Notes: generated by a model from the sequence alone, not told the origin. Counted from the first letter of the stretch, positions 1 to 5,451 are shown. The stretch: 7,672 bases of DNA from Bacillota bacterium (GCA_021781855.1 JAJXWC010000102.1:1-7672); one strand, 5' to 3'. Translations and numbers: made by a program.

Positions 1-332
1 TTAAAAAAGGTGATGTGCTGGCGGTGGCGCAAGTGGCTGGCATCATGGCAGCAAAGCGCACGAGCGAGCTGATTCCAATGTGTCATTTACTCGCTCTAAG
101 CGGCGTGGACATCAGTTTCTCAGACAACGAGGTGGATACTCTGGAAATAGTCGCCGTGGTCAAAACGACCAATCAAACAGGCGTTGAAATGGAGGCCTTA
201 ACTGCCGTGCAAATCGCTGCGCTGACTGTTTATGATATGTGTAAGGCAATGGACCGCGGAATGCGAATTACGGACTGTCATTTGGTTGAGAAAATGGGCG
301 GAAAGAGCGGTCATTTTATATATGGGAATTAG
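1..332 (+). CDS. moaC: MoaC, cyclic pyranopterin monophosphate synthase (3' part, cut by left edge)
   Basis: MoaC acts with MoaA in the first step of Moco synthesis and forms cyclic pyranopterin monophosphate from the MoaA product, in the cytoplasm. The reading frame is open from the left edge (first complete codon at 3), so the GTG at 15 is an internal Val codon rather than the start. Visible family motifs are KKGDVLAVAQVAG near the left edge, AAKRTSELIPMCHLL, KTTNQTGVEMEALTAV, YDMCKAMDRGM and the C-terminal GGKSGH. By alignment from memory with E. coli MoaC, the KGD lysine, the CH histidine and the D and K of YDMCKA correspond to active-site residues Lys51, His77, Asp128 and Lys131; all are present. 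About one third of the protein lies outside the window. The next ORF starts 3 nt after the stop, which suggests co-transcription. The family call is very secure. Confidence 0.97.
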   Translation, partial: KKGDVLAVAQVAGIMAAKRTSELIPMCHLLALSGVDISFSDNEVDTLEIVAVVKTTNQTGVEMEALTAVQIAALTVYDMCKAMDRGMRITDCHLVEKMGGKSGHFIYGN

Positions 333-335
333 CAA

Positions 336-545
336 ATGGATATTTTGATTGGAATACTCTTTTTCGGTGGTCTAATTGGACTTTTCAGTTATTTTGTTCG
401 TTTGAAATTACGATTTAAACGTGCTGGTGCTAACGCATTCGTTAGCACTTTCAAGGCATTTGGGATTGTTCTTGGACTTTATATAATTCTAGTTGCAGTT
501 ATTCTGCTGATTTGGTTTTTGTCAACAGTGCGTCCCCCTTCTTAG
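336..545 (+). CDS. Small two-helix membrane protein, unknown function
   Basis: A 69-residue hydrophobic protein that I do not recognise. Residues about 2-22 form one predicted membrane helix (ILIGILFFGGLIGLFSYFV). Residues about 41-63 form a second (AFGIVLGLYIILVAVILLIW). The linker is strongly basic (RLKLRFKR), so by the positive-inside rule the loop should be cytoplasmic and both termini outside. It starts 3 nt after the moaC stop, with only a weak Shine-Dalgarno (GGGA around 324-327), so translation may be coupled to moaC. A perfect 9-bp inverted repeat (427-435/440-448) lies inside the coding sequence. The position inside a Moco operon hints at a link to molybdate or Moco metabolism, but nothing in the sequence proves a role. 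The composition looks like a genuine membrane protein, but the short length limits confidence. Confidence 0.6.
   Translation: MDILIGILFFGGLIGLFSYFVRLKLRFKRAGANAFVSTFKAFGIVLGLYIILVAVILLIWFLSTVRPPS
427..448. repeat. Perfect 9-bp inverted repeat inside the small membrane-protein gene
   Basis: GTGCTAACG (427-435) and CGTTAGCAC (440-448) are exact reverse complements around a 4-nt CATT loop. The hairpin is as strong as a terminator stem, but only three Ts follow at 449-451, so it is unlikely to terminate efficiently. It lies in the part that encodes the loop between the two helices. Confidence 0.75.
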
Positions 546-738
546 GCGGTGGGATAAGCAGTACTAGCTTCACAGCTTCGTTTTCTTATCTGCCGCTGTG
601 TTGGAAATCGCTTATTTTAATCATCAACGGTGTAGTGCGAAAATGCAAAACAAGACAGGTTTCAAGGGCAAGGCAACCCACTCTACCATTTGTGGAGAAA
701 AGCTCCATAGATGAATTAATCACTTTAAGAGGAATCAA
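546..738 (+). promoter_or_regulatory. Structured leader between the small ORF and moaE
   Basis: This 193-nt gene-free stretch contains two clear hairpins. The first pairs 546-551 with 591-596 (GCGG/CCGC extended by two G-U pairs), skips a bulged G552, then pairs GATAAG (553-558) with CTTATC (585-590); its 26-nt loop holds AGCT-TCAC-AGCT (566-577). The second is TGGAG-AAAAG-CTCCA (693-707), 20 nt before the moaE Shine-Dalgarno. No T tract follows either stem, so neither is an intrinsic terminator. An ORF across this stretch (512-751) has no family resemblance and overlaps genes on both sides. I do not recognise a known riboswitch consensus, including what I recall of the Moco motif. It may be a cis-regulatory RNA or a processing site; no convincing promoter is visible. 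Confidence 0.45.
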
Positions 739-1140
739 ATGGCAATCATAAAATTACAAACGAATCCGATTGATGTCGGGTATTACTACAGTCTGCTTAA
801 AGAGCCAAAATACGGTGGCATTGATGTGTTTGTGGGAACTGTCCGTGAGTGGACAGGTGCGGAACATACCGATTTTATTGAATATACGGCTTATGAAGCA
901 ATGGCGGTCAAAGAGCTTGAAAAGTTGGCGGCACCGATTGAGAAACGAGGAGACCGAGTCGTCATTGTTCATCGGCTGGGCAAACTTGAATTGACTGATG
1001 AAGCTGTTTTTATCGGCGTGGCTTCTGCACACCGTGAGGCAGCATTTGACGGCTGTCATAGTATTATTGACCGACTCAAAGAAACCGTGCCGATTTGGAA
1101 AAAAGAAGTGGACGGAGAGACAGAGAGGTGGGGAAAATAG
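739..1140 (+). CDS. moaE: MoaE, molybdopterin synthase catalytic subunit
   Basis: MoaE is the large subunit of MPT synthase. With the thiocarboxylated C terminus of MoaD as sulfur donor, it converts cPMP to molybdopterin. The protein has 133 residues, slightly shorter than the usual 140-150. Family motifs seen are GGIDVFVGTVRE (26-37), the YTAYEAMA segment (49-56), HRLGKLEL (78-85), ASAHREAAFDG (95-105) and VPIWKKE (117-123). The last holds the catalytic lysine region, and the chain ends soon after at ERWGK. The ATG at 739 is preceded by an AAGAGGA Shine-Dalgarno (728-733) at good spacing. moaD starts 2 nt after the stop, so the two subunits are surely made from one mRNA. The call is secure. 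Confidence 0.97.
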   Translation: MAIIKLQTNPIDVGYYYSLLKEPKYGGIDVFVGTVREWTGAEHTDFIEYTAYEAMAVKELEKLAAPIEKRGDRVVIVHRLGKLELTDEAVFIGVASAHREAAFDGCHSIIDRLKETVPIWKKEVDGETERWGK

Positions 1141-1142
1141 CA

Positions 1143-1385
1143 GTGAACAAAATTAAATTATTCGGCTTTTTGGCTGCTTTTCTTGCACCAGAAGTCGAAT
1201 TGGAATTACCCTCAGAATTTGATAAGGCTACTATTTTGACGGCTCTGTCAAATCGTTTTCCTCATCAAAAATCTGATTTTGTCAAATGCAATGTGGCAGT
1301 AAATCAAGTTTATATTTTTGACGAAGTGGTCAAACGCGATGAAGTTCAGGAAATTGCGATTATTCCGCCAGTTTCAGGAGGATAA
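1143..1385 (+). CDS. moaD: MoaD, molybdopterin synthase sulfur-carrier subunit
   Basis: MoaD is a ubiquitin-fold sulfur carrier. Its C-terminal Gly-Gly is adenylated by MoeB, thiocarboxylated, and then donates sulfur within the MoaD-MoaE complex. The GTG at 1143 gives an 80-residue protein, the normal MoaD length, beginning MNKIKLFGFLAAF and ending IIPPVSGG with the essential terminal Gly-Gly. The upstream frame is open into moaE (back to an ATG at 1095), but that extension duplicates moaE coding sequence and makes the protein too long. The purine-rich GAGAGGTGGGG at about 1124-1134 is a plausible Shine-Dalgarno for the GTG; a GTG at 1128 is a less likely alternative. The gene directly follows moaE and is followed by a terminator, so it ends this transcription unit. 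No moeB gene is visible in the window. Confidence 0.94.
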   Translation: MNKIKLFGFLAAFLAPEVELELPSEFDKATILTALSNRFPHQKSDFVKCNVAVNQVYIFDEVVKRDEVQEIAIIPPVSGG

Positions 1386-1401
1386 AAGCAATTAGCAAAT
1401 A

Positions 1402-1433
1402 AAAAAACTGTGAACACTTTGTCACAGTTTTTT
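1402..1433. terminator. Bidirectional intrinsic terminator between moaD and mobA
   Basis: AAAAAACTGTGA (1402-1413) and TCACAGTTTTTT (1422-1433) form an exact 12-bp stem with an 8-nt loop. T tracts are produced on both strands. It sits between the convergent 3' ends of moaD and mobA and can serve both transcripts. Confidence 0.93.
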
Positions 1434-1487
1434 ATATCAGTAGCGTGTGTCATCTTCATACTTCCTGCTGCTGAATAAGTCTCTAGT

Positions 1488-1997
1488 TCATTTTCGGTTA
1501 TGGTCAATCAACTCATCAGCAGGTAGGGCAATCGCTTGGGCGTCAAGAAAGTTGAGAAATTTTTTGATGCGCCGTTGTCCAGTAGCGAGAAAGGTTGTTA
1601 AGTCAGCAGCTTCAAAAGTTAGATGTGCAATCGTAAAATAATGGTCAGCATAGCGATTTGGCTTATCCAAAAGCTGTTGGAGAGACTTCGCAGCAACTTC
1701 GGGATTGTCTACAGAGAGTATAAGCACATCAATAGGACTATTAACCCTAGTGGAAAGGGCATAAAGCGCAGAAAGCGGACCTTCTGCTACGTAGGGAGGC
1801 TCGTCAAGCAGCAATTCAGCTTGAGGAAATCTTGTCTGCAGTGCTGTCAAATTTGACAATTTGGCTGAAATATAAACAGGCGCTGTCAAATCTGATAAAG
1901 TCTTAAAACAGCGCTCAGCGAAGTTCTGATAAAGCGCTTTATCTCCATATTCAAAGCGTGAAGAATTGCCGCCAGCAAGTAGAAGTCCGATAGTCAT
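1488..1997 (-). CDS. mobA: MobA, molybdenum cofactor guanylyltransferase (short C terminus)
   Basis: MobA transfers GMP from GTP to Mo-molybdopterin to make the guanine dinucleotide cofactor used by DMSO-reductase-family enzymes such as the oxidoreductase encoded next door. The N terminus has the nucleotidyltransferase signature LLLAGGNSSRF followed by DKALYQ. Further on are the LLLDEPPYVAEGPLSALYAL segment and LSVDNPEV, where the Asp of the usual CDxP-type metal site is kept. The protein has 169 residues, compared with about 190-200 for most MobA proteins. It stops just after IDHNRK, near where the family's NxN...PEEL tail is expected. In the +1 frame the sequence continues ENELETYSAAG, so a small frameshift is possible. 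The ATG at 1997 is the first usable start, because a stop lies 9 codons upstream with no other start between. There is no Shine-Dalgarno, and the mRNA may be leaderless. Confidence 0.88.
   Translation of the reverse strand: MTIGLLLAGGNSSRFEYGDKALYQNFAERCFKTLSDLTAPVYISAKLSNLTALQTRFPQAELLLDEPPYVAEGPLSALYALSTRVNSPIDVLILSVDNPEVAAKSLQQLLDKPNRYADHYFTIAHLTFEAADLTTFLATGQRRIKKFLNFLDAQAIALPADELIDHNRK
1845..1858. repeat. Perfect TGTCA-N4-TGACA palindrome within mobA
   Basis: TGTCAAATTTGACA is a perfect 14-bp palindrome. An imperfect copy, TGTCAAATCTGATA, lies 39 bp further on (1884-1897). The same dyad geometry recurs in the moaA leader (5265-5278). It looks like a transcription-factor half-site pair, but it lies in coding sequence and the regulator is unknown. 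Confidence 0.4.
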
Positions 1998-2003
1998 GGG
2001 TTT

Positions 2004-2032
2004 ATTATAACGCTTTTTTTGTCAATCAGCAA
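2004..2032 (-). promoter_or_regulatory. Promoter of mobA, placed so that the transcript would start at the ATG
   Basis: On the minus strand, a perfect TATAAT (2009-2004) lies six bases (AAACCC) before the mobA ATG. TTGCTG (2032-2027) is 17 bp upstream of it as a weak -35. The usual distance from -10 to +1 puts transcription start on or next to the A of ATG. A better -35-like TTGACA (2025-2020) is only 10 bp from the -10 and too close to be used with it. Confidence 0.6.
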
Positions 2033-2043
2033 TAATTGCTTTT

Positions 2044-2063
2044 CTGTCAAAAATGTTAGACAG
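2044..2063. promoter_or_regulatory. Candidate operator dyad between mobA and the oxidoreductase gene
   Basis: CTGTC (2044-2048) and GACAG (2059-2063) form an inverted repeat with a 10-bp spacer. It lies just upstream of the -35 element of the rightward promoter and between the two divergent transcription units. No FNR-type TTGAT-N4-ATCAA box was found in this gap. Confidence 0.3.
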
Positions 2064-2072
2064 CGCATTCTT

Positions 2073-2101
2073 TTGACAATATTCTTGACTTATAAGATAA
2101 T
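2073..2101 (+). promoter_or_regulatory. Promoter of the oxidoreductase operon
   Basis: A consensus -35 TTGACA (2073-2078), a 17-bp spacer and a near-consensus -10 GATAAT (2096-2101) predict a start near 2108. That leaves an AT-rich 5' untranslated region of about 95 nt. A short CATCA/TGATG inverted repeat (2164-2168/2179-2183) lies just before the Shine-Dalgarno. Confidence 0.7.
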
Positions 2102-2184
2102 TAAAGCATAAACGGTATTTCTAAACATTTTTGTAATTAAATGAAATTTTTGCCTATCAAATTCATCAAAATATTACATGATGC

Positions 2185-2196
2185 AAGAAGGAGAGG
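2185..2196 (+). promoter_or_regulatory. Strong Shine-Dalgarno of the oxidoreductase gene
   Basis: AAGAAGGAGAGG ends 6 nt before the ATG at 2203 and fixes that start. Confidence 0.85.
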
Positions 2197-2202
2197 ATTG
2201 AT

Positions 2203-4539
2203 ATGGAGAAGCAATCAACTAGGATAACGACAGGACTCATGCCGAATGAACCACGGCAAGGTGGCTTTGGACCACGTACAGATAAAAAATGGTCTCATGT
2301 TCCCTATCATCATCCAGCTGCAGGTTGGGGGGCAACGAAATCTGTTGGAAATGTTGTACTCAAACAACATGAGCTTTGGCGTGGAACAAAAGCGATGGTT
2401 ACAATGAATCACCCCTGTAAAGGTTTTGATTGCCCTGGCTGCGCTTGGCCTGATGACCCAAACGGTATCATGCTGGATATTTGTGAGAACGGCATTAAGC
2501 ATGCAACTGCTGAGATGACGAAAAAACGCACCAATGCCGAGTTTTTTGCGCAACATACCCTCACCGAACTTGCGACTTGGACAGATTTTGACCTTGAAGA
2601 GCAAGGGCGCCTGACTGAACCTTTTGTTTATGATGAAAAGACAGATAAATACGTACCGATTGCTTGGGAAAATGCGTATAAGCTTATGGCTGAGGAACTT
2701 AACAAACTTGACAATCCCAACAAAGCTGCTTTTTACACTTCTGGCCGCCTGAGTAATGAAGCCTCCTATGTCTATCAAGCTTTTGCACGCGAATTTGGTA
2801 CCAATAATCTCCCCGACTGCTCCAACATGTGTCATGAATCAACAGGTCGTGCGCTAAAAGCTTCGATTGCAACAGCGGTTGGTACAGTTGATTTGCGTGA
2901 TTGGGATGAATGTGATGCTTTGTTTGTTGTTGGAGCAAATTCTGCCTCCAATACGCCGCGTATGTTGACTGCACTTGCAGATTGTCATCGACGGGGAGCA
3001 AAAGTAGTACATGTCAATCCGCTCAAAGAGGCAGGCTCGACGAAAACCATTGTTCCTCATGAATTCGGCAGTATGGCAACTTTCCATTCGACACCGATTG
3101 GCGATTTAGACCTTCAGCTTCGTCTTTCTGGTGATTTGGCACTTTTTCGAGGCATTGCTAAGGTTGTATTTGAAGCAGACAAAGCAGGACGGGATAATGC
3201 GCTTGACCGTGCGTTTTTGACACAATATACGAAAGATTTTGAAGCCTACCGTGCGATTGTTGAAGCAACATCTTGGGAGGATTTGGTGCGTCAATCTGGG
3301 TTGAGTGAAGAAAAAATTCGTGAAGCAGGCGAGATTTATCTTACCGCAGACAAGACGATTATCGCTTGGTGTCTAGGATTAACTCAACAAGAATTCGCTG
3401 TGGATGCCATTCGCGAGATTGTCAATGTTCTTCTGCTTCGAGGTAATATCGGACGTGCAGGTGCGGGTCCTTCACCGATTAGGGGACACTCCAATGTGCA
3501 AGGCAATCGAACTTGTGGAATTGACCATCATCCAGGAGAAGCCTTGCTCGCTGCATTGGATAAAGAATTTGGCATTCATTCGCCACGTGAATTTGGCTCA
3601 GGTACAGTTGATGTCGTTATGGGAATGAATACAGGTGCTATAGAAGTCTTTGTCGGCATGGGAGGAAACTTCGTTCTTGCTGCACCCGACACACCATTTA
3701 CCGCTGCCGGTCTCAATCAGTGTGCTTTGACTGTTCAAGTCTCGACAAAACTCAATCGCAGTCATATTGTTCATGGGAAAAAAGCACTGATTTTGCCTTG
3801 TTTAGGACGTACAGAACGTGATGAACAGACTTCCGGTCGTCAAATGGTTTCTTGCGAAGATTCAATGAGCTGGATTCAACTTAGTGACGGACGTAACCAT
3901 CCTGCTTCTAAAAATCTGCGTTCAGAAGTAGCAATTATTTGTCAGATGGCAAGAGCAACGTTGCCAAATTCGCCTATTTCATGGGAAGCATTTAATGAAA
4001 ATTATGATATGATTCGTGATTCTATGGCGCGCGTTTTACCTGGCTTTGAAAATTTTAACGAGAATGTGCGTCTGCCACGCGGATTTAGACGACCACAAGC
4101 AGCACGTAATCGTATTTTCGAAACGCCAAGTGGACAGGCAGAATTTTCACTTGCCCCTTTACACGACACAATTCCAGACGATGCGGATATGTTAGTTCTA
4201 CAGACGATGCGCTCACATGACCAGTGGAATACGACCATTTATTCAAATGACGACCGCTATCGTGGCATCAAAAATATTCGTGAACTGGTCTTTATGAATG
4301 CCAAAGACATGAAGAAGCGAGGAATTGAGTCGGGCGACCTCGTTGATATCACGGCTACGGCAAAAGACGGCACGACACGTAGCGTTTCAGCATTTCGTGC
4401 GATTGGCTATGAACTTCCGCGTGGGTGTGCGGCAGGTTACATGCCGGAGATGAATGTGCTAATCGCAGCCTGTGATTTCAGCGCTCAGAGTGACCAGCCA
4501 CTTATGAAGTCGCTTCAGGTGCGGATTGACAAACGTTAA
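2203..4539 (+). CDS. FdhF/YdeP-family molybdopterin oxidoreductase (formate dehydrogenase alpha-like)
   Basis: A 778-residue cytoplasmic protein with no signal peptide or twin-arginine motif. It belongs to the DMSO-reductase superfamily and to the branch typified by E. coli YdeP. The N-terminal region has NHPCKGFDCPGCAWPDDPNG with C72, C77 and C80, followed by C94 in DICENG; these are the candidate iron-sulfur ligands. DCSNMCHESTG places C210 where formate dehydrogenases have the Mo-coordinating Cys or Sec. ALFVVGANSASNTPR and VVHVNPLKEAGS are cofactor-binding segments, and GNIGRAGAGPSPIRGHSNVQG is a typical bis-MGD region. From about residue 650, RNRIFETPSGQAEF and the following stretch form the C-terminal MGD-binding domain. 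YdeP is linked to acid resistance, but its reaction is unknown; the formate dehydrogenase name comes from similarity only. No partner electron-transfer subunit is encoded nearby. The gene heads a two-gene operon with the P-loop NTPase. Confidence 0.93.
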   Translation: MEKQSTRITTGLMPNEPRQGGFGPRTDKKWSHVPYHHPAAGWGATKSVGNVVLKQHELWRGTKAMVTMNHPCKGFDCPGCAWPDDPNGIMLDICENGIKHATAEMTKKRTNAEFFAQHTLTELATWTDFDLEEQGRLTEPFVYDEKTDKYVPIAWENAYKLMAEELNKLDNPNKAAFYTSGRLSNEASYVYQAFAREFGTNNLPDCSNMCHESTGRALKASIATAVGTVDLRDWDECDALFVVGANSASNTPRMLTALADCHRRGAKVVHVNPLKEAGSTKTIVPHEFGSMATFHSTPIGDLDLQLRLSGDLALFRGIAKVVFEADKAGRDNALDRAFLTQYTKDFEAYRAIVEATSWEDLVRQSGLSEEKIREAGEIYLTADKTIIAWCLGLTQQEFAVDAIREIVNVLLLRGNIGRAGAGPSPIRGHSNVQGNRTCGIDHHPGEALLAALDKEFGIHSPREFGSGTVDVVMGMNTGAIEVFVGMGGNFVLAAPDTPFTAAGLNQCALTVQVSTKLNRSHIVHGKKALILPCLGRTERDEQTSGRQMVSCEDSMSWIQLSDGRNHPASKNLRSEVAIICQMARATLPNSPISWEAFNENYDMIRDSMARVLPGFENFNENVRLPRGFRRPQAARNRIFETPSGQAEFSLAPLHDTIPDDADMLVLQTMRSHDQWNTTIYSNDDRYRGIKNIRELVFMNAKDMKKRGIESGDLVDITATAKDGTTRSVSAFRAIGYELPRGCAAGYMPEMNVLIAACDFSAQSDQPLMKSLQVRIDKR

Positions 4540-4544
4540 GGAGG
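4538..4544 (+). promoter_or_regulatory. Shine-Dalgarno of the P-loop gene, overlapping the upstream stop codon
   Basis: AAGGAGG uses the last two bases of the oxidoreductase TAA and lies 4 nt before the ATG at 4549. This arrangement favours coupled translation. Confidence 0.85.
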
Positions 4545-4548
4545 CACT

Positions 4549-5127
4549 ATGACAGAACTTATCACTTATCCGCAGCTTTTAGAAATCGGTTCCACAGGGA
4601 GAAATAGCGGAAAAACGTTCTTCGCAAAGGACATTATTGAGCGCTACAAAGGTCAGTATTCGATTGTAGCACTGAAAATTATTACGATTCGCGGTGCACG
4701 TGGTGTCTGCCAGCGTGGCGGCACAGGTTGTGGTATTTGTACGAGTATTGATGATGGTTTCGAGTTGATTGAAGAAAACAATGCACGTGGTAAAAAGGAT
4801 ACAATGGAGTTGCTTAAATCAGGCTGTGAGCGTGCATATTTGTTGAAAGCCTTTGAAGATTCATTGTCTAAAGGTTTCGAAGCTTTTTTAGAGAAAATCA
4901 GCAAGGATACACTAGTCATCTGCGAATCTAATTCTTTGCGGAAATATTTGATTCCGGGCTGTTTTATCATGATTAATAATCAGCGCGGCATCAAAAAGAG
5001 CGCAAGTGAGGTACTGGATTTTGCTGATTTTGTGATTGACAATCCAGAAGTTTTGGAAAGTGATGTGCAGGTCGAAATTTCCGAAAAAACACGAACTTGG
5101 CAGCTATCGAAAAAACTCAGAGCGTAA
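4549..5127 (+). CDS. MobB-like P-loop NTPase with a Cys-rich insert, probable Moco-enzyme accessory
   Basis: A 192-residue soluble protein. Its N terminus, IGSTGRNSGKTFFA (13-26), is a Walker A loop of the MobB type (compare GxxNSGKT), but with Thr16 where the first Gly is usual. Then comes VALKIITIRGARGVCQRGG with C54, followed by CGIC (C61, C64): a C-x6-C-x2-C arrangement able to bind metal or an iron-sulfur cluster. SGCERAYLLKA (91-101) and a Walker-B-like VICESNSL (123-130, with E126) follow. MobB binds GTP and helps MobA attach the nucleotide, but classic MobB proteins are about 160-175 residues and, as far as I know, lack this Cys cluster. I believe similar Cys-containing P-loop proteins with CxRGGxGCGxC occur in other anaerobes, but I cannot name a characterised member. 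The tight operon with the oxidoreductase suggests a dedicated maturation or cofactor-loading role. Confidence 0.75.
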   Translation: MTELITYPQLLEIGSTGRNSGKTFFAKDIIERYKGQYSIVALKIITIRGARGVCQRGGTGCGICTSIDDGFELIEENNARGKKDTMELLKSGCERAYLLKAFEDSLSKGFEAFLEKISKDTLVICESNSLRKYLIPGCFIMINNQRGIKKSASEVLDFADFVIDNPEVLESDVQVEISEKTRTWQLSKKLRA

Positions 5128-5132
5128 ATCGC

Positions 5133-5196
5133 AGAGGACCTCATATCGTGGAGGTGAGATTGTTCTCTAAATTCGGCAGGAGTTGTAGCTCCTACC
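5133..5196 (+). ncRNA. Candidate two-hairpin RNA element downstream of the P-loop gene
   Basis: ACCTC (5138-5142) pairs with GAGGT (5151-5155), enclosed by AGAG (5133-5136) with CTCT (5165-5168). The second hairpin pairs AGGAGT (5178-5183) with GCTCCT (5188-5193) around a TGTA loop. After one C/A mismatch it is extended by GG (5175-5176) with CC (5195-5196). No family is assigned. Confidence 0.3.
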
Positions 5197-5269
5197 AAAT
5201 AAGCCTTTGCTTTGTTGAATTACTGTGGATTAGTTATAATTTCGCGCTAGTTGTCAAATTCATTTGTCA

Positions 5270-5298
5270 ATGCTGACAGTCTCTTGTCGGCATTTTTT
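5270..5298 (+). terminator. Intrinsic terminator or attenuator upstream of moaA
   Basis: ATGCTGACA (5270-5278) pairs with TGTCGGCAT (5285-5293), giving 9 bp with one T-G wobble and a 6-nt loop, followed by a run of six Ts (5293-5298). It can end the oxidoreductase/P-loop transcript. If the weak upstream promoter at 5212-5240 is active, it would also attenuate transcription into moaA. The overlapping TGTCA-ATGC-TGACA (5265-5278) forms a competing small hairpin that uses the same 5' arm. Confidence 0.85.
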
Positions 5299-5299
5299 C

Positions 5300-5308
5300 T
5301 GCTATAAT
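5300..5308 (+). promoter_or_regulatory. Extended -10 promoter of moaA
   Basis: TGCTATAAT is a perfect extended -10 (TGn plus TATAAT at 5303-5308) directly after the terminator T tract. No good -35 is present, which is tolerable for extended -10 promoters. A second TATAAT at 5314-5319 lies inside the leader hairpin. The predicted start near 5315 leaves a leader of about 135 nt. Confidence 0.65.
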
Positions 5309-5314
5309 GATACT

Positions 5315-5337
5315 ATAATCAACACCGCGTTGGTTAT
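5315..5337 (+). promoter_or_regulatory. Hairpin/dyad at the predicted moaA transcription start
   Basis: ATAATCAAC (5315-5323) and GTTGGTTAT (5329-5337) are complementary over 9 bp with one T-G wobble and a 5-nt loop. At the DNA level it is a dyad at the expected +1 and could be an operator. At the RNA level it would cap the 5' end of the moaA mRNA. Confidence 0.45.
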
Positions 5338-5451
5338 ACAAGATGTAAATTCAATTAAATAAATATCCGAGTAATTGGTGGTGCTCATCAGCTAAGATTG
5401 AGTAATTTTGTGCAGAAAGCAAACAAAATTGTCCACTCAAAAGGAGAGAGA

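Larger units (their letters stand above)
5128..5451 (+). other. Gene-free 324-nt regulatory region between the P-loop gene and moaA
   Basis: No credible ORF is present. In order it holds two hairpins (5138-5155 and 5175-5196), a possible promoter (TTGTTG 5212-5217, 17 bp, TATAAT 5235-5240), and a direct repeat TTGTCAA (5251-5257 and 5264-5270). Then come a terminator (5270-5298), an extended -10 (5300-5308), a leader hairpin (5315-5337) and about 110 nt of AT-rich leader before the moaA Shine-Dalgarno. The first two hairpins could be a 3' untranslated structure of the oxidoreductase mRNA, an independent small RNA, or part of a moaA control element. I do not recognise a named RNA family. Confidence 0.6.

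Noticed and set aside
512..751. 79-residue plus-strand ORF across the moaE leader
   Set aside because: It overlaps the end of the membrane-protein gene and the moaE start, has low-complexity unfamiliar sequence and no ribosome site; the region is better explained as a structured leader.
1095..1142. ATG start that would lengthen MoaD by 16 residues
   Set aside because: The extension lies inside moaE coding sequence and makes MoaD longer than the family; GTG 1143 gives the usual 80 residues.
1998..2202. FNR-like (TTGAT-N4-ATCAA) or catabolite-repression (cre) site before the oxidoreductase gene
   Set aside because: I scanned for both because an anaerobic enzyme might have them; only unconvincing partial matches were seen.
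2215..2835. 206-residue minus-strand ORF
   Set aside because: It is antisense to the well-supported oxidoreductase gene and shows no recognisable motif; it is a by-product of the coding strand.
5398..5451. TTG start that would lengthen MoaA by 18 residues
   Set aside because: It has no Shine-Dalgarno, whereas AAAGGAGAGAG directly precedes ATG 5452 and gives the typical family length.
5128..5451. Known Moco riboswitch upstream of moaA
   Set aside because: The region is structured and in the right place, but I could not match the conserved elements I recall from the Moco RNA motif, so I do not use that name.
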